Assembly: GCF_008806595.1 (NCBI RefSeq)
Contig: NZ_VZRB01000001.1
Location: 279,433 to 343,432, forward strand
Origin: Streptomyces luteolifulvus
GTDB lineage: Bacteria > Actinomycetota > Actinomycetes > Streptomycetales > Streptomycetaceae
Direction of reading: 5' to 3'
DNA: 64,000 nucleotides
This document shows positions 12,367 through 21,549 of this stretch, one piece after another. Below the pieces are notes generated by a model. That model did no database searches. It was not told the DNA's origin and saw only the letters and a list, made by a program, of their open reading frames with translations. The position numbers and the translations under genes were made by a program. The first letter of the stretch is position 1. Each line of letters begins with the position of its first letter.

Positions 12367-13147
12367 CGGCCTGGTCCAGCGCCGACTGAAGGGACTGCTG
12401 GTAGCCGGTGCTGGTGTACGTGGCCCCGGACACGGAGTCGATGTCGGCGCTGCCGGCCGCCACCGCCGCCTGGTTGAGCTTCGGGACGGCCAGCTCGGTC
12501 TTCTGGGAGCTCGTTCCGCCCGACGGGGCCTGGACGGCCTCCGCCTCGGTGATCTTCCCCCCGCTGACGGTGATACGGACCTGGACGGGACCGTACTGCG
12601 TCTGGACGGCCTTGCCGGTGACGGTACGGGTGATCTGGGCACCGCCCGAGCCGTCGCCGGAACCCTGCGACGAGCCCTCCGCGGGCTCGGCGGCCTTGAC
12701 CTTGTCGAGCGCCGACTGCAGCGACTGCTTGTAGCCACCGCTGGTGTACGTCGCCCCGGACACCGCGTCGATGTCCGCGCCCTGCGCGGCGACCGCCTCC
12801 TGGTTGAGCTTGGGCACGGCGTCGGCGGTGATCCGGTCGCTCTGGCCGCCCTTGGGCGCCTGGACCGCCTCGGCTTTGGTGATCTTGCCGTTGTTCACGG
12901 TCAGGCGTACCTGGACCGCGCCGTACTGGGTCTGCGCCGCATCGCCGGTGACCGTGCCGCTCGCGGCGGCCTGGGCACCGCCCTGGGCCGACTCCTGAGC
13001 CGCGGCGGTCTGCTGCGGCGCCGCGCCGCCGGCGGCCGCGGCGGCGCCCGGGTCGGACGCCGGCTTCAGCGACAGCAGCAGCACGACTCCCGACACGGTG
13101 GCGGCGGTGGCCAGCACGACACGCCGGATGGGGTGACTCTTCCTCAT
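12359..13147 (-). CDS. membrane-anchored protein with two FMN-binding domains
   Basis: A 262-residue protein with a basic N-terminus and one hydrophobic signal-anchor (residues about 8-28), an Ala/Gln-rich linker, then two tandem copies of the RnfG/NqrC-type FMN_bind domain (about residues 80-150 and 180-260). The copies are near duplicates: each reads VRxTVxxGKIT, EAVQAP, then D(A/S)VSGATYTS, where the Thr of SGAT is the known flavinylation site. It likely carries two covalent FMNs outside the membrane and relays electrons from the flavocytochrome encoded 28 bases upstream. ApbE, encoded immediately downstream with an 8-base overlap, would load the FMNs. Confidence 0.88.
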   Translation of the reverse strand: MRKSHPIRRVVLATAATVSGVVLLLSLKPASDPGAAAAAGGAAPQQTAAAQESAQGGAQAAASGTVTGDAAQTQYGAVQVRLTVNNGKITKAEAVQAPKGGQSDRITADAVPKLNQEAVAAQGADIDAVSGATYTSGGYKQSLQSALDKVKAAEPAEGSSQGSGDGSGGAQITRTVTGKAVQTQYGPVQVRITVSGGKITEAEAVQAPSGGTSSQKTELAVPKLNQAAVAAGSADIDSVSGATYTSTGYQQSLQSALDQAGG

Positions 13148-13175
13148 CGCTTCTGAGCTCCTGAAGTCCCGTCGC

Positions 13176-14558
13176 TCACATCTCGAACGACTCGTGATGG
13201 ATGCGGCGGGCGGGAACTCCCGCGCCGCGCAGTGCCTCGTACACGGACTGCGCGAACCCGTTCGGCCCGCACATGAAGACGTCGTGTTTGTCGATGTCCG
13301 GCATCTTCCGGCGCAGGCTGTCCGCGGAGATGTCCGGGCGTTCCCCGTCCGGGCTGTTGACCGCGTACATGAGCCGGGCGCCGCGCTCGTCCGCGATGGC
13401 GGCGAGCTCGTCCCACAGGGCCAGGTCCTGGGTGCTGTTGGCCCGGTACAGGAGGGTGATGTCGCCGGCCGCGCCGGGCAGCGTCTCGAACAGCGCCCGC
13501 ATCGGCGTGATCCCGACACCGCCCGCGACCAGCAGCACCTTGCCGCGGCTGCGGCGCTGGGCGGTCATCGCGCCGTACGGGCCCTCGGCCCAGACCTTGG
13601 TGCCGGGCGTGAGTTCGCGCAGCCGGGCGCTGTGGTCGCCGATCGCCTTCACCGTGATCCGCAGCATGTCGGGGCGGGGCGCCGCCGACAGCGAGTACGG
13701 GTGGGAGCTGAACCGCATGCCCGGTGCGAGGAACCGCCACCGGAAGAACTGTCCGGCCTCCGCGCCCATCCGGTGCAGCTTGCGACCGCCGATCAGCACC
13801 GACACGACGCCCGGGGTCTCCTCGATCACCGCCTCGACGAACATCCGGTGACGCAGATTCAGCCGGATCGGGGTGAGGATGCGGTACCAGATCACGAGCG
13901 CGGTGACCGTGCCGTACAGCCCGTACCAGACGGTCTTCGCGGTGGGCTCTACGGCGAAGTCGTTGCCGGTGGTGATCTGGTGCCAGAACGTCAGGAACAC
14001 CGCCGCGTACGTCATCAGATGGATGTGGTACCAGGCGTCGTACGGCATCCTGCGCCGCACCCCGCCGATCGACACCAGCCCGATGAGGAACAGCAGTCCG
14101 GTGCCGATGGCCGCCTTGCCCATGTCCGGCAGCTGATTGATGGAGTCGATCGTCTGCTGGACGATGTCGCCGAGCGACTTGCCGGCCTGGAGCGCGTAGC
14201 CCCACATGGTGAGGAAGACGTGCGCGACGACCAGGCAGATCGTGTACCGGCCGCTCATCGCGTGCCAGCGGGCGACCCGGTCGGAGCCGACCCGGCGTTC
14301 CAGGGCGGGCACCCGGGCCATCTGCAGCACCACGAGCGCCATCAGATAGCCGGCGAGCAGGCCGGTGATCCGGCCCGCGTTGAGGATCCTGCTGTTGTTG
14401 TCCGCGATGGACGGGGTGTTGTGCCACCACAGCCACAGCACGCCGGCCGCGCCGGCCCATAGGGCGATCAGCAGGATGGTCGCCGGTGAGCGGCGCGGGC
14501 GGATGCGGCGCATCGTCTGGCGGCGGGCGGCGCGGCCGCCTGCGAGCGTCGTGGTCAC
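13176..14558 (-). CDS. ferric-reductase-like flavocytochrome (FNR-type oxidoreductase)
   Basis: A 460-residue protein with about six membrane helices in residues 25-235 (ferric reductase-like transmembrane domain with haem-ligand histidines around RWHAMSGRY and YHIHLMTY). A cytoplasmic FAD/NAD(P)H reductase domain follows: HPYSLS for FAD, LVAGGVGITPMRALF for the nucleotide, CGPNGFAQ near the end. GTG 14558 is preceded at good distance by GGAGG. It should move electrons from cytosolic NAD(P)H across the membrane. With the FMN-bind protein and ApbE it forms a three-gene flavin electron-transfer operon. The final acceptor is unknown. Confidence 0.87.
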   Translation of the reverse strand: MTTTLAGGRAARRQTMRRIRPRRSPATILLIALWAGAAGVLWLWWHNTPSIADNNSRILNAGRITGLLAGYLMALVVLQMARVPALERRVGSDRVARWHAMSGRYTICLVVAHVFLTMWGYALQAGKSLGDIVQQTIDSINQLPDMGKAAIGTGLLFLIGLVSIGGVRRRMPYDAWYHIHLMTYAAVFLTFWHQITTGNDFAVEPTAKTVWYGLYGTVTALVIWYRILTPIRLNLRHRMFVEAVIEETPGVVSVLIGGRKLHRMGAEAGQFFRWRFLAPGMRFSSHPYSLSAAPRPDMLRITVKAIGDHSARLRELTPGTKVWAEGPYGAMTAQRRSRGKVLLVAGGVGITPMRALFETLPGAAGDITLLYRANSTQDLALWDELAAIADERGARLMYAVNSPDGERPDISADSLRRKMPDIDKHDVFMCGPNGFAQSVYEALRGAGVPARRIHHESFEM

Positions 14559-14709
14559 GATTCCTCCGGGGACGGGAGCAAGGGGGGTGGCGTGGTCCCT
14601 CGGTCCACTTGTACGTGCCGCGTCGCCCGTGTGTTCAGCCGCCCGCAGAGTCCGGTGCGGACTGGGGTGACTGGCGGTAACCCCAGAGTCCGAGGCCTTG
14701 GTGCCCGGC

Positions 14710-15417
14710 TCAGTACCGGGTGACCGCGGTCGCCCCGTCCGTCGTCCCGATGGCGATGTGCGGCTTCTTCCCGGGATCCGCCCACGCGAGGATCCGCCGC
14801 ATCGCCGCCGACGGCACCGAGACACAACCCGCCGTGGCACCACGGCCGTTGACATGCAGGAAGATACCGGCGCCGCGCTCCCGCACCGGCCGTTCGTAGT
14901 TGAACGCGATGACGAGCGCGTACGCGTACTGCGTCGGATACGAGATCAACCGCTCGGCCTCGCCCGCCCGGCAGTCCGCCGGACGCGGCTCGACCCAACG
15001 GTTGTACGAGCGCGAGGTGTTGTCCTGGCACCACCATGAATCCCGGTGCACGGGGCGGTACTTGTAGTCCATCCCGTCCGGCGCCGCCTTGACGCCGAAG
15101 GCATACGGCAGTGCGTACAGGCCCGTGGGAGTCGTGTTCGTCCCCTGCCGGCGCGAGGCCCCTTCGACGAGTCCGTTCGCCCCGAACCGGGCGGCCGCCG
15201 AACCGGCCTTGACCCATGTCCCGCCCCGCAGGTCCCACCAGGTCACCGTGCCGGAGGTCGACCCGGCCAGGGGCGCCACGGCCGTGATCAGCTGACTGCC
15301 GCCCCCCGCGTCCGCCATCCGCGCGGGCAGCGGCGCCTGTGCCGCGCCGCCGGGCGGCGCGGCACCGAGCGACAGGAAGGATGCGGACACGACACCGGCG
15401 ACAACAGGAAAGCGCAT
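14710..15417 (-). CDS. secreted L,D-transpeptidase-like protein (YkuD fold)
   Basis: A 235-residue protein with an N-terminal signal peptide (hydrophobic up to about GGAAQA). The catalytic signature HxxxGxxxxxGC appears as HVNGRGATAGC, with Cys at about 198, defining the YkuD/ErfK-type active site. The substrate is expected to be peptidoglycan (3-3 cross-links or protein attachment), though many actinobacterial members of this short form are uncharacterised. It starts 3 bases after the stop of the PPOX gene, so the two are probably cotranscribed. Confidence 0.85.
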   Translation of the reverse strand: MRFPVVAGVVSASFLSLGAAPPGGAAQAPLPARMADAGGGSQLITAVAPLAGSTSGTVTWWDLRGGTWVKAGSAAARFGANGLVEGASRRQGTNTTPTGLYALPYAFGVKAAPDGMDYKYRPVHRDSWWCQDNTSRSYNRWVEPRPADCRAGEAERLISYPTQYAYALVIAFNYERPVRERGAGIFLHVNGRGATAGCVSVPSAAMRRILAWADPGKKPHIAIGTTDGATAVTRY

Positions 15418-15420
15418 GGC

Positions 15421-16008
15421 TCAGACCGTAGACGGCGGCAGCGGCAACGGCAGCCCGGGTAGGCCATCCAGGCTCGTCGCGATGTGGTCCTTGTTCGCGA
15501 AGTACTCGCTCAGCGAGGCGTCGTCCTCACGCGCGAAGCGCTTTCCGTGGAGCTCGCGGTCCTCCTCGTATGCCATGTACGGGACGGCGTATCCGCAGGA
15601 GTCACGGATCAGCTCGGCGGTGACGACGATGACGGCGCGCAGTCCGTGCGGGGTCGCGTCGATGTCCGGGAAGCGGGCGAGGAGTTCCTGGAAGCGCGGG
15701 TCGTCGCGGAAGACCGGTTCGCCGCGGCCGTGCACCCGGACGATGGTGGGCGGGCCCTGGAAGGCGCACCACATCAGGGTGATCCGGCCGTTCTCGCGCA
15801 GATGGGCGATGGTCTCCGCGTTGGAGCCGGCGAAGTCGAGGTAGGCCACCGTGCGCTCGTCCAGCACGGCGAAGGAGCCCCTGAGGCCCTTGGGGGAGAG
15901 GTTGACCGTGCCGTCGCCGGACAGGGGGGCGGAGGCGGTGAAGAAGAGGGGCTGCGCCTCGATGAACGTGCGGAGCCTGCCGTCTATGCGTTCATAGGTC
16001 TTTCCCAT
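15421..16008 (-). CDS. pyridoxamine 5'-phosphate oxidase-family protein
   Basis: A 195-residue split-barrel flavin-binding family protein (GTVNLSPKGLRGSFAVLDERTVAYLDFAGSNAETIAHLRENGRITLMWCAF is the diagnostic stretch, about residues 32-82; key pieces are NLSPKG and LDFAGSNAET). Members bind FMN, F420 or haem; the actual substrate is unknown. ATG 16008 is preferred over a TTG two codons upstream. It directly precedes the L,D-transpeptidase gene with a 3-base gap. Divergent from argG. Confidence 0.82.
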   Translation of the reverse strand: MGKTYERIDGRLRTFIEAQPLFFTASAPLSGDGTVNLSPKGLRGSFAVLDERTVAYLDFAGSNAETIAHLRENGRITLMWCAFQGPPTIVRVHGRGEPVFRDDPRFQELLARFPDIDATPHGLRAVIVVTAELIRDSCGYAVPYMAYEEDRELHGKRFAREDDASLSEYFANKDHIATSLDGLPGLPLPLPPSTV

Positions 16009-16083
16009 GTCCAACGATTATGGGGGGATGTCTTTCGCCCGTCTAAGGAATTTGCGGCCGGGATTGACGAATCATGCAGTGCA

Positions 16084-16099
16084 ATGCATACTCATGCAT
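16084..16099 (+). promoter_or_regulatory. candidate ArgR operator (ARG box) before argG
   Basis: ATGCATACTCATGCAT is a perfect ATGCAT-N4-ATGCAT dyad 31 bases before the argG GTG. A related half-site (CATGCAGTGCAATGCA) precedes it at 16073-16088. It shares TGCAT spacing with the site upstream of argC, supporting ArgR control of argG and perhaps of the divergent PPOX gene. Confidence 0.6.
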
Positions 16100-16130
16100 A
16101 GGGAGAGAATGCACTGCTGAGGAGAACCCC

Positions 16131-17324
16131 GTGACCGAGCGCGTCGTACTCGCCTACTCAGGCGGTCTTGACACCTCCGTCGCCATCGGCTGGATCGCCG
16201 AGGAGACGGGCGCCGAGGTCATCGCCGTCGCGGTCGACGTCGGCCAGGGCGGCGAAGACCTGGACGTCATCCGTAAGCGTGCCCTCGCGTGCGGCGCGGT
16301 CGAGGCCGAGGTCGCCGACGCCAGGGACGAGTTCGCCGACGAGTACTGCCTCCCGGCGATCAAGGCCAACGCCCTCTACATGGACCGCTATCCGCTGGTC
16401 TCCGCGCTCTCCCGGCCCACCATCGTCAAGCATCTCGTCGCCGCCGCCAGGAAGCACGGCGCCACCACGGTCGCCCACGGCTGCACCGGCAAGGGCAACG
16501 ACCAGGTCCGTTTCGAGGCCGGCATCGCCGCCCTCGCGCCCGGCCTGAAGTGCATCGCCCCCGTCCGTGACTACGCGATGACCCGGGACAGGGCGATCGC
16601 CTTCTGCGAGGAGAAGCAGCTTCCGATCGCCACCACCAAGAAGTCCCCGTACTCCATCGACCAGAACGTCTTCGGGCGCGCGGTCGAGACGGGCTTCCTG
16701 GAGGACATCTGGAACGCCCCGATCGAGGACGTCTACGAGTACACCTCGAACCCGGCCGCCCCGCGCGAGGCCGACGAGGTGATCATCACCTTCGAGCAGG
16801 GCGTCCCGGTCGCCGTCGACGGCAGGCCCGTCACCGTCCTGCAGGCCGTCCAGCAGCTCAACGAGCGCGCCGGCGCCCAGGGCATCGGCCGGATCGACAT
16901 GGTCGAGGACCGGCTGGTGGGCATCAAGTCCCGCGAGGTGTACGAGGCTCCGGGCGCGATCGCCCTGATCACCGCCCACCAGGAGCTGGAGAACGTCACC
17001 GTCGAACGCGAACTCGCGCGCTACAAGCGGCAGGTCGAGCAGCGCTGGGGCGAACTGGTCTACGACGGCCAGTGGTTCTCGCCTCTCAAGCGCGCCCTCG
17101 ACGGCTTCATCGACGAGGCCAACCAGCATGTCAACGGCGACATCCGGATGACCCTGCACGGCGGCCGCGCGGTCGTCACCGGGCGACGCTCCGAGTCGTC
17201 CCTCTACGACTTCGACCTCGCCACCTACGACACCGGCGACACCTTCGACCAGGCCGCGGCCAAGGGCTTCATCGACATCTACAGTCTGTCGTCGAAGATC
17301 GCCGCCAAGCGGGATCTGACCTGA
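16131..17324 (+). CDS. argG: argininosuccinate synthase
   Basis: ATP-dependent condensation of citrulline and aspartate. The 397-residue protein starts with the PP-loop [10 protein letters not shown] and contains the family stretches [14 protein letters not shown] and [20 protein letters not shown] 16131 has GAGGAG eight bases upstream; an in-frame ATG at 16074 lies inside the operator and would add a meaningless 19-residue extension. argH follows after 57 bases, so the last two steps of arginine synthesis form a second arginine unit separate from argCJBDR. Confidence 0.95.
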   Translation: MTERVVLAYSGGLDTSVAIGWIAEETGAEVIAVAVDVGQGGEDLDVIRKRALACGAVEAEVADARDEFADEYCLPAIKANALYMDRYPLVSALSRPTIVKHLVAAARKHGATTVAHGCTGKGNDQVRFEAGIAALAPGLKCIAPVRDYAMTRDRAIAFCEEKQLPIATTKKSPYSIDQNVFGRAVETGFLEDIWNAPIEDVYEYTSNPAAPREADEVIITFEQGVPVAVDGRPVTVLQAVQQLNERAGAQGIGRIDMVEDRLVGIKSREVYEAPGAIALITAHQELENVTVERELARYKRQVEQRWGELVYDGQWFSPLKRALDGFIDEANQHVNGDIRMTLHGGRAVVTGRRSESSLYDFDLATYDTGDTFDQAAAKGFIDIYSLSSKIAAKRDLT

Positions 17325-18812
<1,488 letters not shown>

Positions 18813-18834
18813 TCGGCCTTCCCCGTAGTCGACC

Positions 18835-18870
18835 GAAGGGCCCGGACAGCAGCACATGTCCGGGCCCTTC
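18835..18870. terminator. argGH terminator hairpin
   Basis: A perfect 14-bp stem (GAAGGGCCCGGACA with its complement at 18857-18870) around an 8-base loop, 22 bases after the argH stop and followed by GTGCTGTCTC. Confidence 0.85.
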
Positions 18871-18918
18871 GTGCTGTCTCCGTCCGCTCGACGGGTCGCC
18901 TGTCGATAACGGATGAGA

Positions 18919-18966
18919 TTCGGCCAGTGGCCGAAAGCTTGACTCGTTCCTACTCGGAGGTAACGA
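18919..18966 (+). promoter_or_regulatory. putative promoter with 17-bp palindromic operator
   Basis: TTCGGCCAGTGGCCGAA (18919-18935) is a perfect 8-1-8 inverted repeat. Three bases further on, a -35-like TTGACT (18939-18944) is followed after 16 bases by TAACGA (18961-18966). The arrangement suggests a regulated promoter for the lipase gene at 19029; the regulator is unknown. Confidence 0.45.
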
Positions 18967-19028
18967 TTCCGGTTCTGGTCGGCATTGTCGAACGCCGGCC
19001 GACAGCAGCCGAGCAGGAAAGGGCCGTC

Positions 19029-19856
19029 ATGCACGCACGACGTACAGGCCGCACCGTCCGCCTCCTCGCCGTCGCCTTCACAGCGGCGCTCTTCGCCTTC
19101 GGCCTCACCGCCCCCGCGGGTGCTGCCGACACCCCGCCGCCGGGAGCCAACGACTGGTCCTGCAAGCCGGACTCCGCCCACCCGCAGCCCGTGGTCCTGG
19201 TGAACGGCACCTTCAAGACCTCGTACGAGAACTGGCTGACCCTCTCGCCCGCGCTCGCGGACGCCGGATACTGCGTCTTCTCCTTCGAGTACGGCGACCT
19301 GGAGACCGCCCCGATCCCGGACTCGGCGGCCGAGCTGCGCGATGTCGTGAACGCCGTTCTCGGTGCGACCGGTGCCAAGAGAGTCGACATCGTCGGCCAC
19401 AGCCAGGGCGGCATGATGCCCCGCTACTACGTGAAGTTCCTCGGTGGCGCGACCAAGGTCGACGACCTCGTCGGCATCGTGCCCTCCAACCACGGCACCT
19501 CCAATCCGCTGGCCCTCGCGGCTGGTGCCACCGTCTGCCCCTCCTGTGCCGACCAGACCGCCGGCTCGGACTTCCTCCAGGAGCTCAACGCCGACCCGGA
19601 GACTCCGGTGGGCCCCGACTACACGGCGATCGCCACGCGCTACGACGAGGTCGTCGTGCCGTACACCAGCTCATTCCTCGCCGGCCGTGCCTCCTACGTG
19701 ACCAACGTGCGGCTCCAGGACCGCTGCCCGCTCGACATCACCGAGCACGACCAGGCGCCCAAGTCGCCGCTCGTCGAGCAGTGGGTGCTCGACGCCCTCG
19801 GGCGGAGCGGACCGGCCGACCCGGCATTCGGCCCGCGCTGCGTCAGCTCGGGCTGA
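19029..19856 (+). CDS. secreted alpha/beta-hydrolase, lipase class 2-like
   Basis: A 275-residue exported esterase/lipase. The signal peptide is RRTGRTVRLLAVAFTAALF to APAGAA with cleavage expected after about residue 35. The mature part reads PVVLVNGTFKTSYENW (oxyanion region), then the nucleophile elbow GHSQGG with Ser at about 125 and a C-terminal His in TEHDQAP. Four cysteines in the mature form could make disulphides. ATG 19029 follows AGGAAAGGG; an in-frame ATG at 18927 overlaps the promoter and is rejected. Close to Streptomyces extracellular triacylglycerol lipases by motif layout; substrate not provable. Confidence 0.85.
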   Translation: MHARRTGRTVRLLAVAFTAALFAFGLTAPAGAADTPPPGANDWSCKPDSAHPQPVVLVNGTFKTSYENWLTLSPALADAGYCVFSFEYGDLETAPIPDSAAELRDVVNAVLGATGAKRVDIVGHSQGGMMPRYYVKFLGGATKVDDLVGIVPSNHGTSNPLALAAGATVCPSCADQTAGSDFLQELNADPETPVGPDYTAIATRYDEVVVPYTSSFLAGRASYVTNVRLQDRCPLDITEHDQAPKSPLVEQWVLDALGRSGPADPAFGPRCVSSG

Positions 19857-19918
19857 ACCGCCCGGGGCTGGGTAGATTGGTGCGGGTCCCCCTCCGCCGA
19901 TCGTGCACGGAGCGCCCC

Positions 19919-20890
19919 ATGCCGTTCAGTCGTCTGGCCACCGCGACCACGCCCACCGCGCACATCGGCCTGGGTCTCGCCGCAGTCGGCCGTCCCGGCT
20001 ACATCAACCTCGGCCGCGAGCAGGACCTCCCGGCCGAGCGCAGCGTGGACGCCCTGCGCGCCCGCAGCCACGAACTGCTCGACGCCGCCTACGCCCAGGG
20101 CGTCCGCTACTTCGACGTGGCCCGCTCCTACGGCCGCTCCGAGGAGTTCCTCGCCGACTGGATGAACGCCCGCCCCGACATCGACGACATCGTCATCGGC
20201 AGCAAATGGGGCTACACCTACACCGCCGGCTGGACCACCGACGCCGAACAGCACGAGGTCAAGGACCACACGGTCGAGACCTACGACCGGCAGCGCGCCG
20301 AGACCGACGCCTTGCTCGGCGACCGCCTCGATCTCTACCAGATCCACTCGGTGACCCCGGACAGCCCGGCCCTCACCGACAAGGAACTCCACGCCAGGCT
20401 GGCGGAGGCCGCGGCCCAGGGGGTGAGCATCGGCTTCTCGACCAGCGGCCCGGCGCAGGCGGACGCCGTCCGAGCCGCGCTCGCCGTGACGGTCGACGGC
20501 GAGCCCCTCTTCCGTACCGTCCAGTCCACCTACAACGCCCTGGAGACCTCGGCCGGTCCCGCGCTCGCCGAGGCCCATGACGCCGGACTCACGGTGATCG
20601 TCAAGGAGGGCATGGCCAACGGGCGCCTCGCGGAGCCCTACGCGCCGGACGCCCTGAAGGATGTGGCGCGGGAGACGTCGCTCGGCTGCGACGCGGTCGC
20701 CCTCGCCCTGATCCTGCGCCGGCCCTGGGCCGGTGTCGTCCTCTCCGGTGCCGCCACGACCACCCAGCTCGCCTCCAATCTGCACGCGGCGGTCGTCGAC
20801 CTCGACGAGGACCAGCTGACCCGGCTGGCCGCTCTGGTCGAGGAGCCGCGCGCCTACTGGGAGCGGCGCGGGCAGCTGCCCTGGCACTGA
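19919..20890 (+). CDS. aldo/keto reductase
   Basis: A 323-residue (beta/alpha)8 NADPH oxidoreductase. The catalytic tetrad is visible: Asp and Tyr in YFDVARSYGRSEEF, Lys in IVIGSKWGY, His in LYQIHSVT. ATG 19919 has GGAG upstream. It lies alone between the lipase and a tetR-like gene. The substrate is not indicated by context. Confidence 0.85.
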   Translation: MPFSRLATATTPTAHIGLGLAAVGRPGYINLGREQDLPAERSVDALRARSHELLDAAYAQGVRYFDVARSYGRSEEFLADWMNARPDIDDIVIGSKWGYTYTAGWTTDAEQHEVKDHTVETYDRQRAETDALLGDRLDLYQIHSVTPDSPALTDKELHARLAEAAAQGVSIGFSTSGPAQADAVRAALAVTVDGEPLFRTVQSTYNALETSAGPALAEAHDAGLTVIVKEGMANGRLAEPYAPDALKDVARETSLGCDAVALALILRRPWAGVVLSGAATTTQLASNLHAAVVDLDEDQLTRLAALVEEPRAYWERRGQLPWH

Positions 20891-20959
20891 GCGGCACCGC
20901 CACCGACCCACCGGCGCGACGCCGCCACCGCCCCAGTCCCTGAGTCACGTATGCCTTTC

Positions 20960-20991
20960 TTGAGACATTAATGTCTCACATGGGCTATCCT
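20960..20991 (+). promoter_or_regulatory. TetR operator palindrome in a leaderless-type promoter
   Basis: TGAGACATTAATGTCTCA (20961-20978) is a perfect 18-bp palindrome. TATCCT (20986-20991) sits seven bases before ATG 20998, the spacing expected when transcription starts on the start codon itself. The palindrome covers the -38 to -21 region, where a bound repressor would block RNA polymerase. Probable autoregulatory site of the TetR protein encoded next. Confidence 0.6.
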
Positions 20992-20997
20992 CGTCTC

Positions 20998-21549
20998 ATG
21001 GCTGTCGACCGTGACCATGTGCTGCGCTCCGCCGCAGCCCTGCTGACCCGCAAATCCACCGCGACGATGGACGAGGTCGCGCGGGCCGCCGGGATCAGCC
21101 GGGCCACGCTGCACCGCCACTTCGCCGGGCGCGACGCGCTCGTACGCGCGCTGGAGTCGCTCGGCATCGCGGAGTGCGAGGCGGCGCTGGCCGCGGCCCG
21201 CCCCGACGAAGGGCCCGCGAGCGAGGCCGTACGGCGACTGGTGCACGAGATCGAGCCGGCCGCCGGACTGCTCGCCTTCCTCTACACCGAGAACCAGCTG
21301 TTCGAGGGCGAGGAACAGAACGAGGGCTGGGCCCGCCTCGACGCCCGGATCGGCGCCCTGTTCCGGCGCGGCCAGGCGAGCGGCGAGTTCCGTATCGACC
21401 TCACCCCGGCCTGGCTCACCGAGGCGCTCTACGGCCTGATGGCCTCCGGCGCCTGGGCGGTCGCGGAGGGCCGTGTCGCCCGCAAGGACTTCACCCACAT
21501 GATCGTCGAGCTGCTGCTCGGCGGCGCACTGCGAAGAGAGGAATCATGA
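20998..21549 (+). CDS. TetR-family repressor of adjacent efflux pump
   Basis: A 183-residue regulator with the N-terminal helix-turn-helix ATMDEVARAAGISRATLHRHFAGRDALVRAL and a ligand-binding C-terminal domain. ATG 20998 is preferred to ATG 20971 and 20980 because those fall in or beside the operator palindrome and have no ribosome site. The stop overlaps the MFS start (ATGA), so repressor and transporter are cotranscribed and should respond to a ligand exported by the pump. Confidence 0.88.
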   Translation: MAVDRDHVLRSAAALLTRKSTATMDEVARAAGISRATLHRHFAGRDALVRALESLGIAECEAALAAARPDEGPASEAVRRLVHEIEPAAGLLAFLYTENQLFEGEEQNEGWARLDARIGALFRRGQASGEFRIDLTPAWLTEALYGLMASGAWAVAEGRVARKDFTHMIVELLLGGALRREES

